Assembly: GCA_002315235.1 (NCBI GenBank)
Contig: DCGK01000056.1
Span: 2,215-24,917 of the forward strand
DNA length: 22,703 nt
DNA from: Ruminococcus sp. UBA1780
GTDB lineage: Bacteria > Bacillota > Clostridia > Oscillospirales > Ruminococcaceae
Direction: 5' to 3'
Part shown: positions 1 through 7,523 of the stretch, piece by piece
Numbering within the stretch: the stretch's first letter is position 1
Layout: each line of letters opens with the position of its first letter
Made by a program: the position numbers and the translations under genes
Notes under the pieces: model-generated
The model's input: only the letters and a program-made list of their open reading frames with translations
Told to the model about the DNA's origin: nothing
Database searches by the model: none

Positions 1-306
1 TGTCAAGGAGTTTTTGTGCTGGATGACGGGAAATATGCAAGCAGAATGTGCGCCAAGTCGAAGACGTGATTTAATCAGTGGTTCCTTAAAGACTGTTGCA
101 GGATCACCGGCTGAAAACAGCGTTTCTGAGGTTACACTGTTAGTTCAGTATAAAAAATAAACAGCACATCAAAGTTACGATACGTATTTGATGTGCTGAT
201 TTTTTATTCTTCTGAAAGTTTTCAGTTTTCTCTGTATATAAACAGAAGCTTTGAACCCCGATATTCTGATTTTTGACAGGGGTATTATCGTGTTTTATTA
301 ACAGAA
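1..306. other. Left-edge stretch without a complete gene
   Basis: No complete gene is visible. Reading frame 1 on the plus strand is open from the window edge to a TGA at 67-69 and could be the last 22 residues of a gene starting outside the window; the tail ends in AKSKT and uses ordinary codons. Frame 2 is open to a TAA at 158-160, just before the terminator, but has less typical codon use (several TTA, CGA, AGA). I cannot choose between them or name a product. The rest is the terminator at 162-205 and AT-rich sequence up to the end of the minus-strand gene at 307. Confidence 0.3.
162..205. terminator. Probable bidirectional Rho-independent terminator
   Basis: A perfect 12-bp stem (162-173 with 187-198) encloses a 13-nt loop. 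On the plus strand it is followed by six T (200-205). On the minus strand it is followed by a T-rich run, the complement of 151-161. It can therefore end both a plus-strand gene entering from the left edge and the minus-strand GGDEF/EAL gene that stops at 307, about 110 nt away. Confidence 0.75.
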
Positions 307-2751
307 TTATTCGATTACCCTTGCAGCGGAACCGTAGGCTTTCAGAGGCCTTCCGGTTTCGTCGTACTCAGTTGTATACCTTATGATGAACGGTATGCGG
401 TCAGGAGTGAGAGGAATGATTCCTTCAAGTGAAGATACACCTTCTTCAAGCTGTTTCATCCAGTCATAGTACATATCAGAGTAGTCAGCCGGGAATAGTC
501 CGGACTCGAACAACGGTGCAGGATAATTTTTAACCAGTTCAGGGAGACCAAGATTTTTTCTGCATCTGTAGCATGGTTTCATATCCCTGGTCTGTATGTC
601 ATATTCCCACATATATACATCAATCTGTTCAAAAGCACTTTTGAATTCTTTTTCATTTTTGATAAGTTCAGATATTGCTTTTTTCTGTTCTGTAATATTT
701 TTTATTCGGCTGAACACAAGATAGTCTTCGCCGTTTCTGCCCATAATCTGAATGCCGGATCTGAGCAGAATGCGTTCCTCACCGCAGCATTCTGATCTGA
801 ATGTAAACCATGTTTCACATTCTTCTTCTGCTCCGGATTTGATAGCACGTTCGATTGTATCGATATAAAGCTTAACATTATCACTGTCAAGGAACTCATA
901 TGTTTCCTTGTTCATAATATCCTTTTCAGACATATTCATTGAAATTTCCTGAAGGTATTTTTTGTTTACACGCAGGATTTCCATTTTACTGTCTTTATAT
1001 TCGAATATTGATGCTGCGCCTACAAAATGATTGAATACAAGCGAGTTCAGTTCATCATCATTCCAGAAATAATTGCTGTTGAATCCGTTGTCTGAAATGT
1101 GCATTTTGGTGAGAGCGCTGCCGACAGAGCTTTCACCAAGAAGTTTTTCAAACTGATTCTCAGGAAGCGGTCTGGAATAGAAGAACCCCTGAATATAATA
1201 GCATCCGATACTCTCCAGGAAATCAGCCTGCTCTGAGGTTTCAACGCCTTCTGCGATTATCGGAAGATTAAGCCAGTTTACCATACGTACTACTGAGCTC
1301 AGTATAGTTGTACCACGATTATTGTTCAGACTTCCGTTATCATCGAGGAACTTCATATCAAGCTTGATAACGTCAAAGTCAATGTCCTTGAGGATATTCA
1401 GTGATGAATACCCGCTTCCGAAGTCATCCATCTCGACGATGTATCCGTAGCTGTGAAGCTTGCGTACGGCTTCGTTAATGAATTCACTGTTTCCGAGAGC
1501 GGCAGATTCGGTGATTTCAACGCGCAGATACTTTGAAGGAATATCATATCTGGTTCTGATTTTTTCAAGATTATCAATAAAGTCCGGACTGAAAATGTCG
1601 TATCTGGTAAGGTTTATTGATACCGGAACCACATGCATCTTTGTAACAATGTTTTTTCTGAGAAACTGACATGTTTTTTCAAATACATACATATCAAGTT
1701 TTGTGATAAAGCCATTCTTTTCGAATATAGGAATAAACAGTCCAGGTGAAATAAGTCCTTTGTCAGGATGCTGCCATCTTACAAGTGCTTCTGCACCGAC
1801 AAGCATACCGGTTGAATGATTGTACTGAGGCTGATAGTATACAACAAACTGCTCTTCGTTGATTGCTGTTTTCATGAGACCGGATATTTCCTGTTCGGTT
1901 ATAAGTTCATTTCTCAGGCTTTCTGAATATACAGCGTATCTGTTTGTGTAGCTTCCCTTTATTGAACGCTGAGCTATAACAGCACGGTCAATGGCAGATT
2001 CAGCACTGACATTTTTGTCGATAATATTGTAAATTCCGGCATTGCACATTACTTCAAAAGAAAGTTCAAAATCAGATATGCGTTCGAGCAGATTCTGAAT
2101 AAAACTGTCAATTTTTTCAGAAGGACATCTTGTATAGAAAAGAAAACGGTCTGATTCGATTCGGCATCCTATTCCGGAATTTTTGACTGTATCAGCTATA
2201 ATATCTGCGACGTATTTAAGAAGTTTATCTCCGGTTTTTGAGCCGAATATATCGTTCACCATCTTGAATCTGATAACATCGAGATATACAAGTATGTAAT
2301 CTTTGATTTCTTCCAGAGGCTTCACTGCTATTGCTGAATTGAGGTCATCAGTAAACATTTTTCTTGTAAGAAGTCCGGTAAGTTCGTCTCTGAACCGGAC
2401 AGGTATATTTGAAATACAGCTCAGAGTAATGATTATTGTTTTATCGACTGTATTTTTGATGAAAACAGCATTTATTTTTCTGTAGTTCATATCAACTGTT
2501 TTCATGTTGAACTCATGAAACAGTATACTCATGCTGTCGTCTTCAATCAGACTATGTATTGCTTTTCTGATTTCTTCGCCGGCTGAAGGAGCAGCTATGT
2601 TTTCATCAGAAAAGATTTCCCATATCGGTCTGTTGTCAAAGCAGTCGCCGAAAATTTTGGTTACTGATGGTGTATATATAAACTTTTTTGTATCATAATG
2701 ATAGGTAACATACGCGTTGCAGTATATGTTTTTTTCGTCAGTTCCCTGCAT
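307..2751 (-). CDS. Degenerate-GGDEF/EAL/PAS protein, likely c-di-GMP phosphodiesterase
   Basis: Predicted cytoplasmic 814-residue signalling protein. Domain order by eye: a PAS-like N-terminus (about 1-115), GGDEF domain (about 121-275), EAL domain (about 285-540) and two PAS-like domains (about 575-688 and 702-814). The GGDEF signature is replaced by ESDRF (199-203), so diguanylate cyclase activity is unlikely. The EAL domain keeps its expected catalytic set: E321 of EALVRW, N380 of SIN, E412 and E415 of VEITE, D442-D443 of DDFGSG, K463, E501 of AEGVE and Q521. It should therefore hydrolyse c-di-GMP. Having PAS modules after the EAL domain is less usual than before it. ATG start with a GGGGGAGGG ribosome site. 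It has its own promoter (2791-2819) and no membrane segment. The signal it senses is unknown. Confidence 0.88.
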   Translation of the reverse strand: MQGTDEKNIYCNAYVTYHYDTKKFIYTPSVTKIFGDCFDNRPIWEIFSDENIAAPSAGEEIRKAIHSLIEDDSMSILFHEFNMKTVDMNYRKINAVFIKNTVDKTIIITLSCISNIPVRFRDELTGLLTRKMFTDDLNSAIAVKPLEEIKDYILVYLDVIRFKMVNDIFGSKTGDKLLKYVADIIADTVKNSGIGCRIESDRFLFYTRCPSEKIDSFIQNLLERISDFELSFEVMCNAGIYNIIDKNVSAESAIDRAVIAQRSIKGSYTNRYAVYSESLRNELITEQEISGLMKTAINEEQFVVYYQPQYNHSTGMLVGAEALVRWQHPDKGLISPGLFIPIFEKNGFITKLDMYVFEKTCQFLRKNIVTKMHVVPVSINLTRYDIFSPDFIDNLEKIRTRYDIPSKYLRVEITESAALGNSEFINEAVRKLHSYGYIVEMDDFGSGYSSLNILKDIDFDVIKLDMKFLDDNGSLNNNRGTTILSSVVRMVNWLNLPIIAEGVETSEQADFLESIGCYYIQGFFYSRPLPENQFEKLLGESSVGSALTKMHISDNGFNSNYFWNDDELNSLVFNHFVGAASIFEYKDSKMEILRVNKKYLQEISMNMSEKDIMNKETYEFLDSDNVKLYIDTIERAIKSGAEEECETWFTFRSECCGEERILLRSGIQIMGRNGEDYLVFSRIKNITEQKKAISELIKNEKEFKSAFEQIDVYMWEYDIQTRDMKPCYRCRKNLGLPELVKNYPAPLFESGLFPADYSDMYYDWMKQLEEGVSSLEGIIPLTPDRIPFIIRYTTEYDETGRPLKAYGSAARVIE

Positions 2752-2790
2752 CGTATCCCTCCCCCTGACATATAAAACATCATTTTAGTT

Positions 2791-2819
2791 ATTATAACAT
2801 ATTTTTAAGATAAATACAA
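2791..2819 (-). promoter_or_regulatory. Promoter of the GGDEF/EAL gene
   Basis: On the minus strand TTGTAT (2819-2814) lies 17 nt from a perfect TATAAT (2796-2791). This gives a predicted start of transcription near 2784 and a leader of about 33 nt before the ATG at 2751. The two hexamers and the ideal spacing are seen directly; activity is inferred. Confidence 0.7.
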
Positions 2820-2865
2820 TGGAAAAATGTAAAATCGACGTAAATGTTTATTACATTTAATTGTG

Positions 2866-2905
2866 AAAAATCACCCCATGAATTACTGCTAATCCATGGG
2901 GTGAT
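2866..2905 (-). terminator. Rho-independent terminator after rex
   Basis: An 11-bp perfect stem (2870-2880 with 2895-2905, apex sequence CCCCATG/CATGGGG) with a 14-nt loop. On the minus strand it is followed by a T run (complement of 2866-2870). It lies about 40 nt past the rex stop codon and separates rex from the promoter of the next minus-strand gene. Confidence 0.85.
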
Positions 2906-2945
2906 CTTAATCTGAAGTTATTGTTGCCCTGGCTTGTTTTCTGAA

Positions 2946-3560
2946 TCAGATTTTCTTATTCAGATATGCGAGTGAAAGGGCCATATTTTCGTATTGTACA
3001 GGGATTCCGTCAGGGACGGTAAGTGAGCATGGAGCGAAGCACCAGACTGCACGTATACCGTTTTTTACAAAGCGGTCGCATACTTCCTGAGCACTGCTTG
3101 CAGGGACTGCGATTACTCCTATCCGGATATTGTTTTCCCTGCAGAAATCATCCAGAAGATCCATGGAGTAAACAGGTTTGCCCTGTTTGCTTTTTTCAGG
3201 TTCATTTACTTCTTTGTCAAATGCGGCCATTATTTCAAGACCGTAGTCTTTAAATCCGCTGTAGTCAAGCAGTGCTCTTCCGAGTTTTCCGGCACCTACT
3301 ATAACAACATTGCTGCTGTCATTTCGGCCGAGAAATTTTTCGAGAACACTTATAAGCTCTGATACATTATAGCCGGTTTTTGGCCTGCCAGCGCCGCTGA
3401 CAGCGGCCAGATCCTTGCGGACCTGAACTTCACCCAGACCAAGCTCTTTTGCAAGGGCAGTAGCAGAAATATTTTCAGTACCTGATTCTGTACTTTTAAG
3501 ATACTCCAGATAAACCGGAAGGCGACCCATAGTCGCACGCGATACCTCAATCTGTTTCAT
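2946..3560 (-). CDS. rex: Redox-sensing transcriptional repressor Rex
   Basis: Rex-family repressor of 204 residues, close to the usual 205-215. The N-terminal winged-helix domain (about 1-75) has the RKDLA recognition segment (48-52). It is followed by a Rossmann fold with the dinucleotide loop GAGKLG (89-94) and an acidic D115 after strand 2, and a short C-terminal helix for domain swapping in the dimer. Rex proteins bind DNA when NAD+ dominates and let go when NADH rises, typically controlling fermentation and reductive genes. I place the start at ATG 3560, 5 nt after GGGTGG. A GTG three codons upstream is in frame but lies inside that ribosome site. Rex follows the succinate gene run on the same strand, 195 nt after the exchanger, with no clear terminator between, so some read-through is possible. 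No strict consensus Rex operator was seen near it or near mdh. Confidence 0.93.
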   Translation of the reverse strand: MKQIEVSRATMGRLPVYLEYLKSTESGTENISATALAKELGLGEVQVRKDLAAVSGAGRPKTGYNVSELISVLEKFLGRNDSSNVVIVGAGKLGRALLDYSGFKDYGLEIMAAFDKEVNEPEKSKQGKPVYSMDLLDDFCRENNIRIGVIAVPASSAQEVCDRFVKNGIRAVWCFAPCSLTVPDGIPVQYENMALSLAYLNKKI

Positions 3561-3579
3561 ATTTACCACCCGTCTGATT

Positions 3580-3616
3580 TACAGTGAACGTCAAAATAAA
3601 TTTGACGTTCACTGTA
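3580..3616. other. 16-bp perfect hairpin upstream of rex
   Basis: The arms 3580-3595 and 3601-3616 pair perfectly around a 5-nt AT loop. The element ends about 9 nt before the rex ribosome site. The arm core AGTGAACGTCA recurs with one change (AGTGGACGTCA) in the hairpin at 20049-20087. It is not followed by T residues on the minus strand, so it is not a standard terminator for the upstream exchanger gene. It could be an operator or a leader hairpin. Confidence 0.7.
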
Positions 3617-3633
3617 TTTATTCTATTAATATT

Positions 3634-3676
3634 GCCTTGCACATCCGATGCCTTCGGCATCTCCGTGCATATCGGC
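3634..3676. repeat. Structured intergenic element, copy 1
   Basis: Plus-strand layout: GCC, 2 nt, GCAC, 4 nt, 6-bp arm GATGCC, TTC loop, arm GGCATC, 3 nt, GTGC, 5 nt, GGC. It folds as a three-tier hairpin (3+4+6 bp) in either strand. Copy 2 at 7524-7566 has identical spacing in every segment. The outer stems are the same, while the apical stem differs and still pairs. It lies between the exchanger and rex, next to another hairpin (3679-3708). Confidence 0.65.
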
Positions 3677-3678
3677 TA

Positions 3679-3708
3679 ATAGTAAACGCAATTTATTGCG
3701 TTTACTAT
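3679..3708. other. Hairpin after the exchanger gene
   Basis: A 13-bp perfect stem (3679-3691 with 3696-3708) with a 4-nt TTTA loop, about 50 nt past the stop codon of the exchanger gene. No T run follows it on the minus strand, so it is a poor intrinsic terminator. It may protect the 3' end of the transcript, or be the flanking part of the structured element at 3634-3676, since copy 2 also has an A-loop hairpin at the same side (7576-7588). Confidence 0.6.
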
Positions 3709-3755
3709 AACTGTAATTCTGTGCTTACAGTCAGCTGATTTGTGCTGTATATTTA

Positions 3756-5000
3756 TCAGCAGAACATTATAATGAACTGTGAAACAAGTACAACAGCGAT
3801 AAGAGCGATTGGATATGCTGCTGCATAAGCAGAAGCAACGTCATCAGTCTTTGCAACGTTGATAAGTGTACCAAGTGCAGGTGTTGATGTCATACCGCCT
3901 GTGATACCGCCGAGATTGTTGAAGAGAGGAAGCTTGATAACAAACTTTGCAATGATAAAACCAACAATCATAGGAACGAGTGTCATAAGCATACCGTAGA
4001 GGAAGTATTCAGCCTGGAAGTAATTAACGAATGAAGCACCGCCCGGGATACCGGCGCCGATAAGGAATGCCATAAGACCGAATTCACGGAAGAGTTCGAG
4101 CATTTTCTTTTCAGGCTTCATGTTAATTGGTCCGAAGTGACCGAAGTGAGCAACTACGAGTGATGCGAGAAGACATCCGCCTGTTGTACCGAGTGAGAAT
4201 GATGATTTACCCATTGGAATCTTGATGCCGCCGATGAACATACCGATAACAACTGCAATAGCAAATGCAGCGAGACCGAAATTATCAACATTGAAAAGCT
4301 TTTTGCCTTCGTTTTTGTTTGCACCAGTGTCTACTGAAGCGATCTTTGCACGTTCTTCATCAAGGTTTGCCTTAAGAATTTTAGGAATAATCTGTACAAA
4401 AAGTACAACGCCTACAACACCGAAGAGGTAAGCAATACCGTGACCAACAGTTACGATATCTTCAAGCTCCTGAATCTTGTCTGCATTTCCTTCATAGAGT
4501 GTATTGATAGTATCTTTTGCTGCAGAGAATGCAGGTGTTGATGTGAGAGCACCTGAAAGGAGACCTACAGCCATTTCTGTTCCGCATCCGAGAACCTTGA
4601 TACAGAATACTGTTGTAAGGCCGCCGAGGATGATGATTATAAGAGAAAGAGCTGCATATGACTTGAAGTTCTTCTTAAGATTTGAGAAGAAGTTCGGACC
4701 GGCAATAAAGCCAACTGAAGTAACGAACATGATAAGTCCGAGATTTTCAATAATCTTGAAGTTTGATTTGGCAACTGGTGTGTTTTCAGCACCGAAAACG
4801 CTTGTAACAAGGTTTGTACCGTCAACTGTGAATACGAGTGCACCAAAAAGAAGTGCTACAATGAATACACCGGCTGTTCCGAGTGAAACACCCTTGATTG
4901 TTATTCTTCCGAGAAGATAACCAAGTGCTGTGACAATGAATACTACGAACATCAGGAAACCGATTCCTGTAATGGATATAACACCATTAAATAAGTCCAT
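3756..5000 (-). CDS. AspT/AAEx-type exchanger, candidate succinate exporter
   Basis: Integral membrane protein of 414 residues with about 10 hydrophobic segments. It shows the internal duplication of the aspartate:alanine exchanger (AAEx, TC 2.A.81) family: GALTSTPA (150-157) in the first half and GGMTSTPA (368-375) in the second, each followed by a small-residue helix. The TrkA-C/RCK-type domains found between the halves in AspT, YbjL and YidE are absent and replaced by a charged loop (about 210-240), so it is a short form. AspT moves dicarboxylate amino acids. Placed directly after fumarate reductase, a C4-dicarboxylate role such as succinate export or exchange is a reasonable inference, not shown by sequence. 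The start is set at ATG 5000, 8 nt after GGAGG. An in-frame ATG at 5084 would add 28 non-conserved-looking residues without a ribosome site. Confidence 0.82.
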   Translation of the reverse strand: MDLFNGVISITGIGFLMFVVFIVTALGYLLGRITIKGVSLGTAGVFIVALLFGALVFTVDGTNLVTSVFGAENTPVAKSNFKIIENLGLIMFVTSVGFIAGPNFFSNLKKNFKSYAALSLIIIILGGLTTVFCIKVLGCGTEMAVGLLSGALTSTPAFSAAKDTINTLYEGNADKIQELEDIVTVGHGIAYLFGVVGVVLFVQIIPKILKANLDEERAKIASVDTGANKNEGKKLFNVDNFGLAAFAIAVVIGMFIGGIKIPMGKSSFSLGTTGGCLLASLVVAHFGHFGPINMKPEKKMLELFREFGLMAFLIGAGIPGGASFVNYFQAEYFLYGMLMTLVPMIVGFIIAKFVIKLPLFNNLGGITGGMTSTPALGTLINVAKTDDVASAYAAAYPIALIAVVLVSQFIIMFC

Positions 5001-5120
5001 TAAAAAAACCTCCAAAAAATACATACATGGCAGCCGACATGCTGTTTTTGTCGGACTGTCCAAACAATTATATTGAAGCATCATTCCTTTTTGTGATTTG
5101 GACGATGCTTAAAACACACG

Positions 5121-5149
5121 TCAAACCCCTGCAGAATGCAGGGGTTTGA
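5121..5149 (-). other. Strong hairpin between frdA and the exchanger
   Basis: A 13-bp GC-rich perfect stem (5121-5133 with 5137-5149, apex around GAA) lies 36 nt past the frdA-like stop. A second pairing (5112-5117 with 5155-5160) extends it. On the minus strand it is followed by CGTGTGTTTT, only a weak U tract, so it may be a leaky terminator or a processing/stability hairpin that lowers exchanger expression. A TATAAT-like box at 5072-5067 (minus) could restart transcription, but I see no good -35 for it. Confidence 0.6.
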
Positions 5150-5184
5150 GCATGGTGTTTCTGTGATTTAAGAAGCAGAGATGA

Positions 5185-6792
5185 TTACATGCCTGCCTTG
5201 TCAAAACGATAGTCAGGAAGTAACTTTGGTGAAACAACATCTGTCTTGATGCCGGCTGCTTCTCTTTCAGCATCGAACTTAGCGATGTGATCGAGTGTAA
5301 GCTTGCCTACTGTTACATTCTTTGCTGTAGCTGCAGCGTTGATACCAGCGTTACGACCGAATACGATGATGTCGAGGAGTGAGTTACCCATGAGACGGTT
5401 CTTGCCGTGGATACCTCCGACAGCTTCACCGGCAACAAAGAGGTTTTCAACGTTTGTTGTCATACCGTTTACGCTGATGTCAAGACCGCCGTTCTGGTAG
5501 TGAAGTGTTGGGTAGATAAGGATTGGTTCCTTGCGGATATCAATGCCGTATTCTGCGAACATACGCATCATAGCCGGGATACGCTTTTCAATTGTGCCTT
5601 CGCCGCCGATGATTTCGATCATTGGTGTATCGAGCCATACAGCTTTGCCTGTACCAGTGCTTATACCGTTGTTTCTGTCTGAACATTCACGGATGATTGA
5701 AGCAGCAGATACGTCACGTGTTTCCAGTGGGTGCATGAAAACTTCACCGTTTGCATTTACGAGCTTAGCTCCGAGTGAACGTACCTTTTCAGTTACGAGA
5801 GCACCGAAAATCTGCTGTGGGAATGCAGCACCTGTAGGGTGGTACTGAAGTGTTTCAGGATAGAGGAGCTTAGCGCCTGCTCTGTAGCCGAGTACGAGAC
5901 CGTCAGCTGTTGCACCGTAGTGGTTTGATGTAGGGAAGCCCTGGTAGTGCATACGTCCTGCACCGCCTGTAGCGATAACAACTGTCTTTGCACGTGCAAC
6001 CATGAGTTCCTGTGTTTCCATGTTCATGAGAACTGCACCGGCTGCTCTTCCGTTTTCGTCGAGGATGAGTTCAACTGCTGATGTGAAGTCAACAACGTTG
6101 ATACCGCGGTTGATAACTTCGTCACGGAGTGTACGCATGATTTCAGCACCTGAGTAGTCCTTTGCTGCGTGCATTCTCTTGCGTGATGTACCGCCGCCGT
6201 GTGTTGTTACCATACGGCCTGTTTCGTCCTTGTCGAATTCTACGCCGAGTTCGTTGAGCCACTTGATAGCGCCGGGAGCATCTGTTACGAGCTTTGCAAG
6301 GAGTTCCTTCTTAGCAGCAAAGTGACCGCCGCCGAAAGCGTCGATGTAGTGCTGTGCAGGTGAGTCATTTTCCTTGTCAGCAGCCTGGATACCGCCTTCA
6401 GCCATCATTGTGTTTGCATCACCCATACGGAGCTTTGTAACGATCATTACGTTTGCGCCTGCTTCGTGAGCTTCAACAGCTGCAGAAGTACCTGCACCGC
6501 CGCCGCCGATGATGAGAACATCAACGTCATACTTAATATCGTTAAGGTCAACGTCTGAAGCCTTGATACGGCTGTTAGCCTGAAGGATTTCAACGAGTTC
6601 GTGAGGAACTACTTCACCCTTGTTAGGACCGATTTTGAGCTCTGAAAATTCGCTCTTCTTATAGTCAGGATGGTAAGCTGCGAGGAGATCGTCCTTTTCC
6701 TGAGCTGTCATACGTCTTGGTTCAAGAGCAGTATTTGCAGCTCTGTTAGCTTCAACCTTCTTTAATGATTCCTGAAATTCTGCTGAATACAT
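5185..6792 (-). CDS. Soluble fumarate reductase flavoprotein subunit (FrdA/TfrA-like)
   Basis: Catalytic subunit, 535 residues, expected to reduce fumarate to succinate. After an unusual N-terminal extension (about 1-88) comes the FAD loop GGGGAG (96-101). By-eye alignment with E. coli FrdA keeps the active-site set: H318 of HPTG (H232), T334-E335 (T244-E245), R338, R359 of the TRD motif (the proton-donating R287), H431 (H355) and R466 in GKNRLMGNS (R390). The histidine that binds FAD covalently in FrdA/SdhA (SHTVAAEGG) is replaced by N127 (ANTMMAEGG), so FAD is probably non-covalent, as in soluble relatives. The protein ends about 55 residues after the FGR motif and lacks the long helical C-terminal domain of membrane-bound enzymes. 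Start ATG, 8 nt after GGAGGA, which overlaps the frdB stop. Other members of the family reduce other enoates or oxidise aspartate; the malate dehydrogenase/fumarase context argues for fumarate. Confidence 0.85.
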   Translation of the reverse strand: MYSAEFQESLKKVEANRAANTALEPRRMTAQEKDDLLAAYHPDYKKSEFSELKIGPNKGEVVPHELVEILQANSRIKASDVDLNDIKYDVDVLIIGGGGAGTSAAVEAHEAGANVMIVTKLRMGDANTMMAEGGIQAADKENDSPAQHYIDAFGGGHFAAKKELLAKLVTDAPGAIKWLNELGVEFDKDETGRMVTTHGGGTSRKRMHAAKDYSGAEIMRTLRDEVINRGINVVDFTSAVELILDENGRAAGAVLMNMETQELMVARAKTVVIATGGAGRMHYQGFPTSNHYGATADGLVLGYRAGAKLLYPETLQYHPTGAAFPQQIFGALVTEKVRSLGAKLVNANGEVFMHPLETRDVSAASIIRECSDRNNGISTGTGKAVWLDTPMIEIIGGEGTIEKRIPAMMRMFAEYGIDIRKEPILIYPTLHYQNGGLDISVNGMTTNVENLFVAGEAVGGIHGKNRLMGNSLLDIIVFGRNAGINAAATAKNVTVGKLTLDHIAKFDAEREAAGIKTDVVSPKLLPDYRFDKAGM

Positions 6793-6806
6793 TGCTGATA
6801 TCCTCC

Positions 6807-7481
6807 TTACTTTTCGATTTCTCTTGTATTGTAGAGTTCTTTCATTTCTTCAACCGGCTTGCCCATGAGACCTTCAAGAAGTTCCTTGAAGTCGCCGTTT
6901 TCGATTTCCTTAACTCTGTTTTCGAGGTGTTCACTCTTAGGTGCGAGGTACTTACCGTTGATTCTTCTTGCAAGCATTGCAACCTGTGGGTGTGAGATAC
7001 CAGCAGGGCAGCGTGATGAACATACGCCGCACATTACGCAGTCAAATGATTCTTCAGCACAGAGTTCGAATTCGCCTCTCTGTGCATAAGCGATGTACTG
7101 CATAACGTTGAGCTTCTGTGTACAGCTCTTTGTACATGCGTTACAGCCTACACAAGCGTAGATTTCAGGATAGAGCTGCATCATAACCTGCTCTGTTGTC
7201 TTTACTTCATTGATATCGTAAACCTGCTTAACAAGCGGGAAGAAAGGAAGTGTAGCAACGTACATGCCTTCTTCAACCTTTGTCTGACATGCGAGACATG
7301 TTCTGAGCTGTGTGTCACCCTTGATACGGTAGATAGTAGCACATGCACCGCAGAATCCGTTACGGCATCCGCATCCACGAACGAGCTGGTAACCAGCGTA
7401 TTCCATAGCACGCATGATTGTGAGATGATCCGGAACAGAATACTGTTTGCCGAACAGGTATACATTTACCATGTTTTCCAT
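6807..7481 (-). CDS. Fumarate reductase iron-sulfur subunit, TfrB/HdrC-like
   Basis: Electron-transfer subunit of 224 residues, 14 nt upstream of the flavoprotein gene. The N-terminal plant-type ferredoxin domain has C39-x4-C44-x2-C47-x14-C62 for [2Fe-2S]. Then come two complete CxxCxxCxxxC motifs, C110/113/116/120 and C148/151/154/158, for two [4Fe-4S] clusters. Classical FrdB/SdhB carries [2Fe-2S], [4Fe-4S] and a [3Fe-4S] cluster facing quinone; here the C-terminal half instead looks like HdrC. Methanogen TfrB has a similar plan but continues into an HdrB-like CCG domain, which is missing here and is encoded separately as hdrB. Start chosen at ATG 7481, 10 nt after GAGGAG; an in-frame ATG at 7544 would add 21 residues that run into the structured repeat. 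No membrane anchor gene is nearby, so a soluble complex is expected. Confidence 0.85.
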   Translation of the reverse strand: MENMVNVYLFGKQYSVPDHLTIMRAMEYAGYQLVRGCGCRNGFCGACATIYRIKGDTQLRTCLACQTKVEEGMYVATLPFFPLVKQVYDINEVKTTEQVMMQLYPEIYACVGCNACTKSCTQKLNVMQYIAYAQRGEFELCAEESFDCVMCGVCSSRCPAGISHPQVAMLARRINGKYLAPKSEHLENRVKEIENGDFKELLEGLMGKPVEEMKELYNTREIEK

Positions 7482-7523
7482 ATTATAAAAACTCCTCTCG
7501 GTTTCTTTTAATTGTTGTATATT

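Noticed and set aside
3570..3755. CRISPR-like repeats between the exchanger gene and rex
   Set aside because: The repeats are inverted and unequal, without regular spacers; they are hairpins, not an array.
4504..4920. Open frame of 138 codons antisense to the exchanger gene
   Set aside because: Shadow of a well-supported membrane protein gene; no ribosome site and no motif.
5185..6792. Apparent loss of the catalytic arginine in FrdA (Ala in the ARS position of the RDVVARS motif)
   Set aside because: The catalytic arginine of FrdA/SdhA and of flavocytochrome c fumarate reductases is the R of the preceding RD pair, which is present here as R359.
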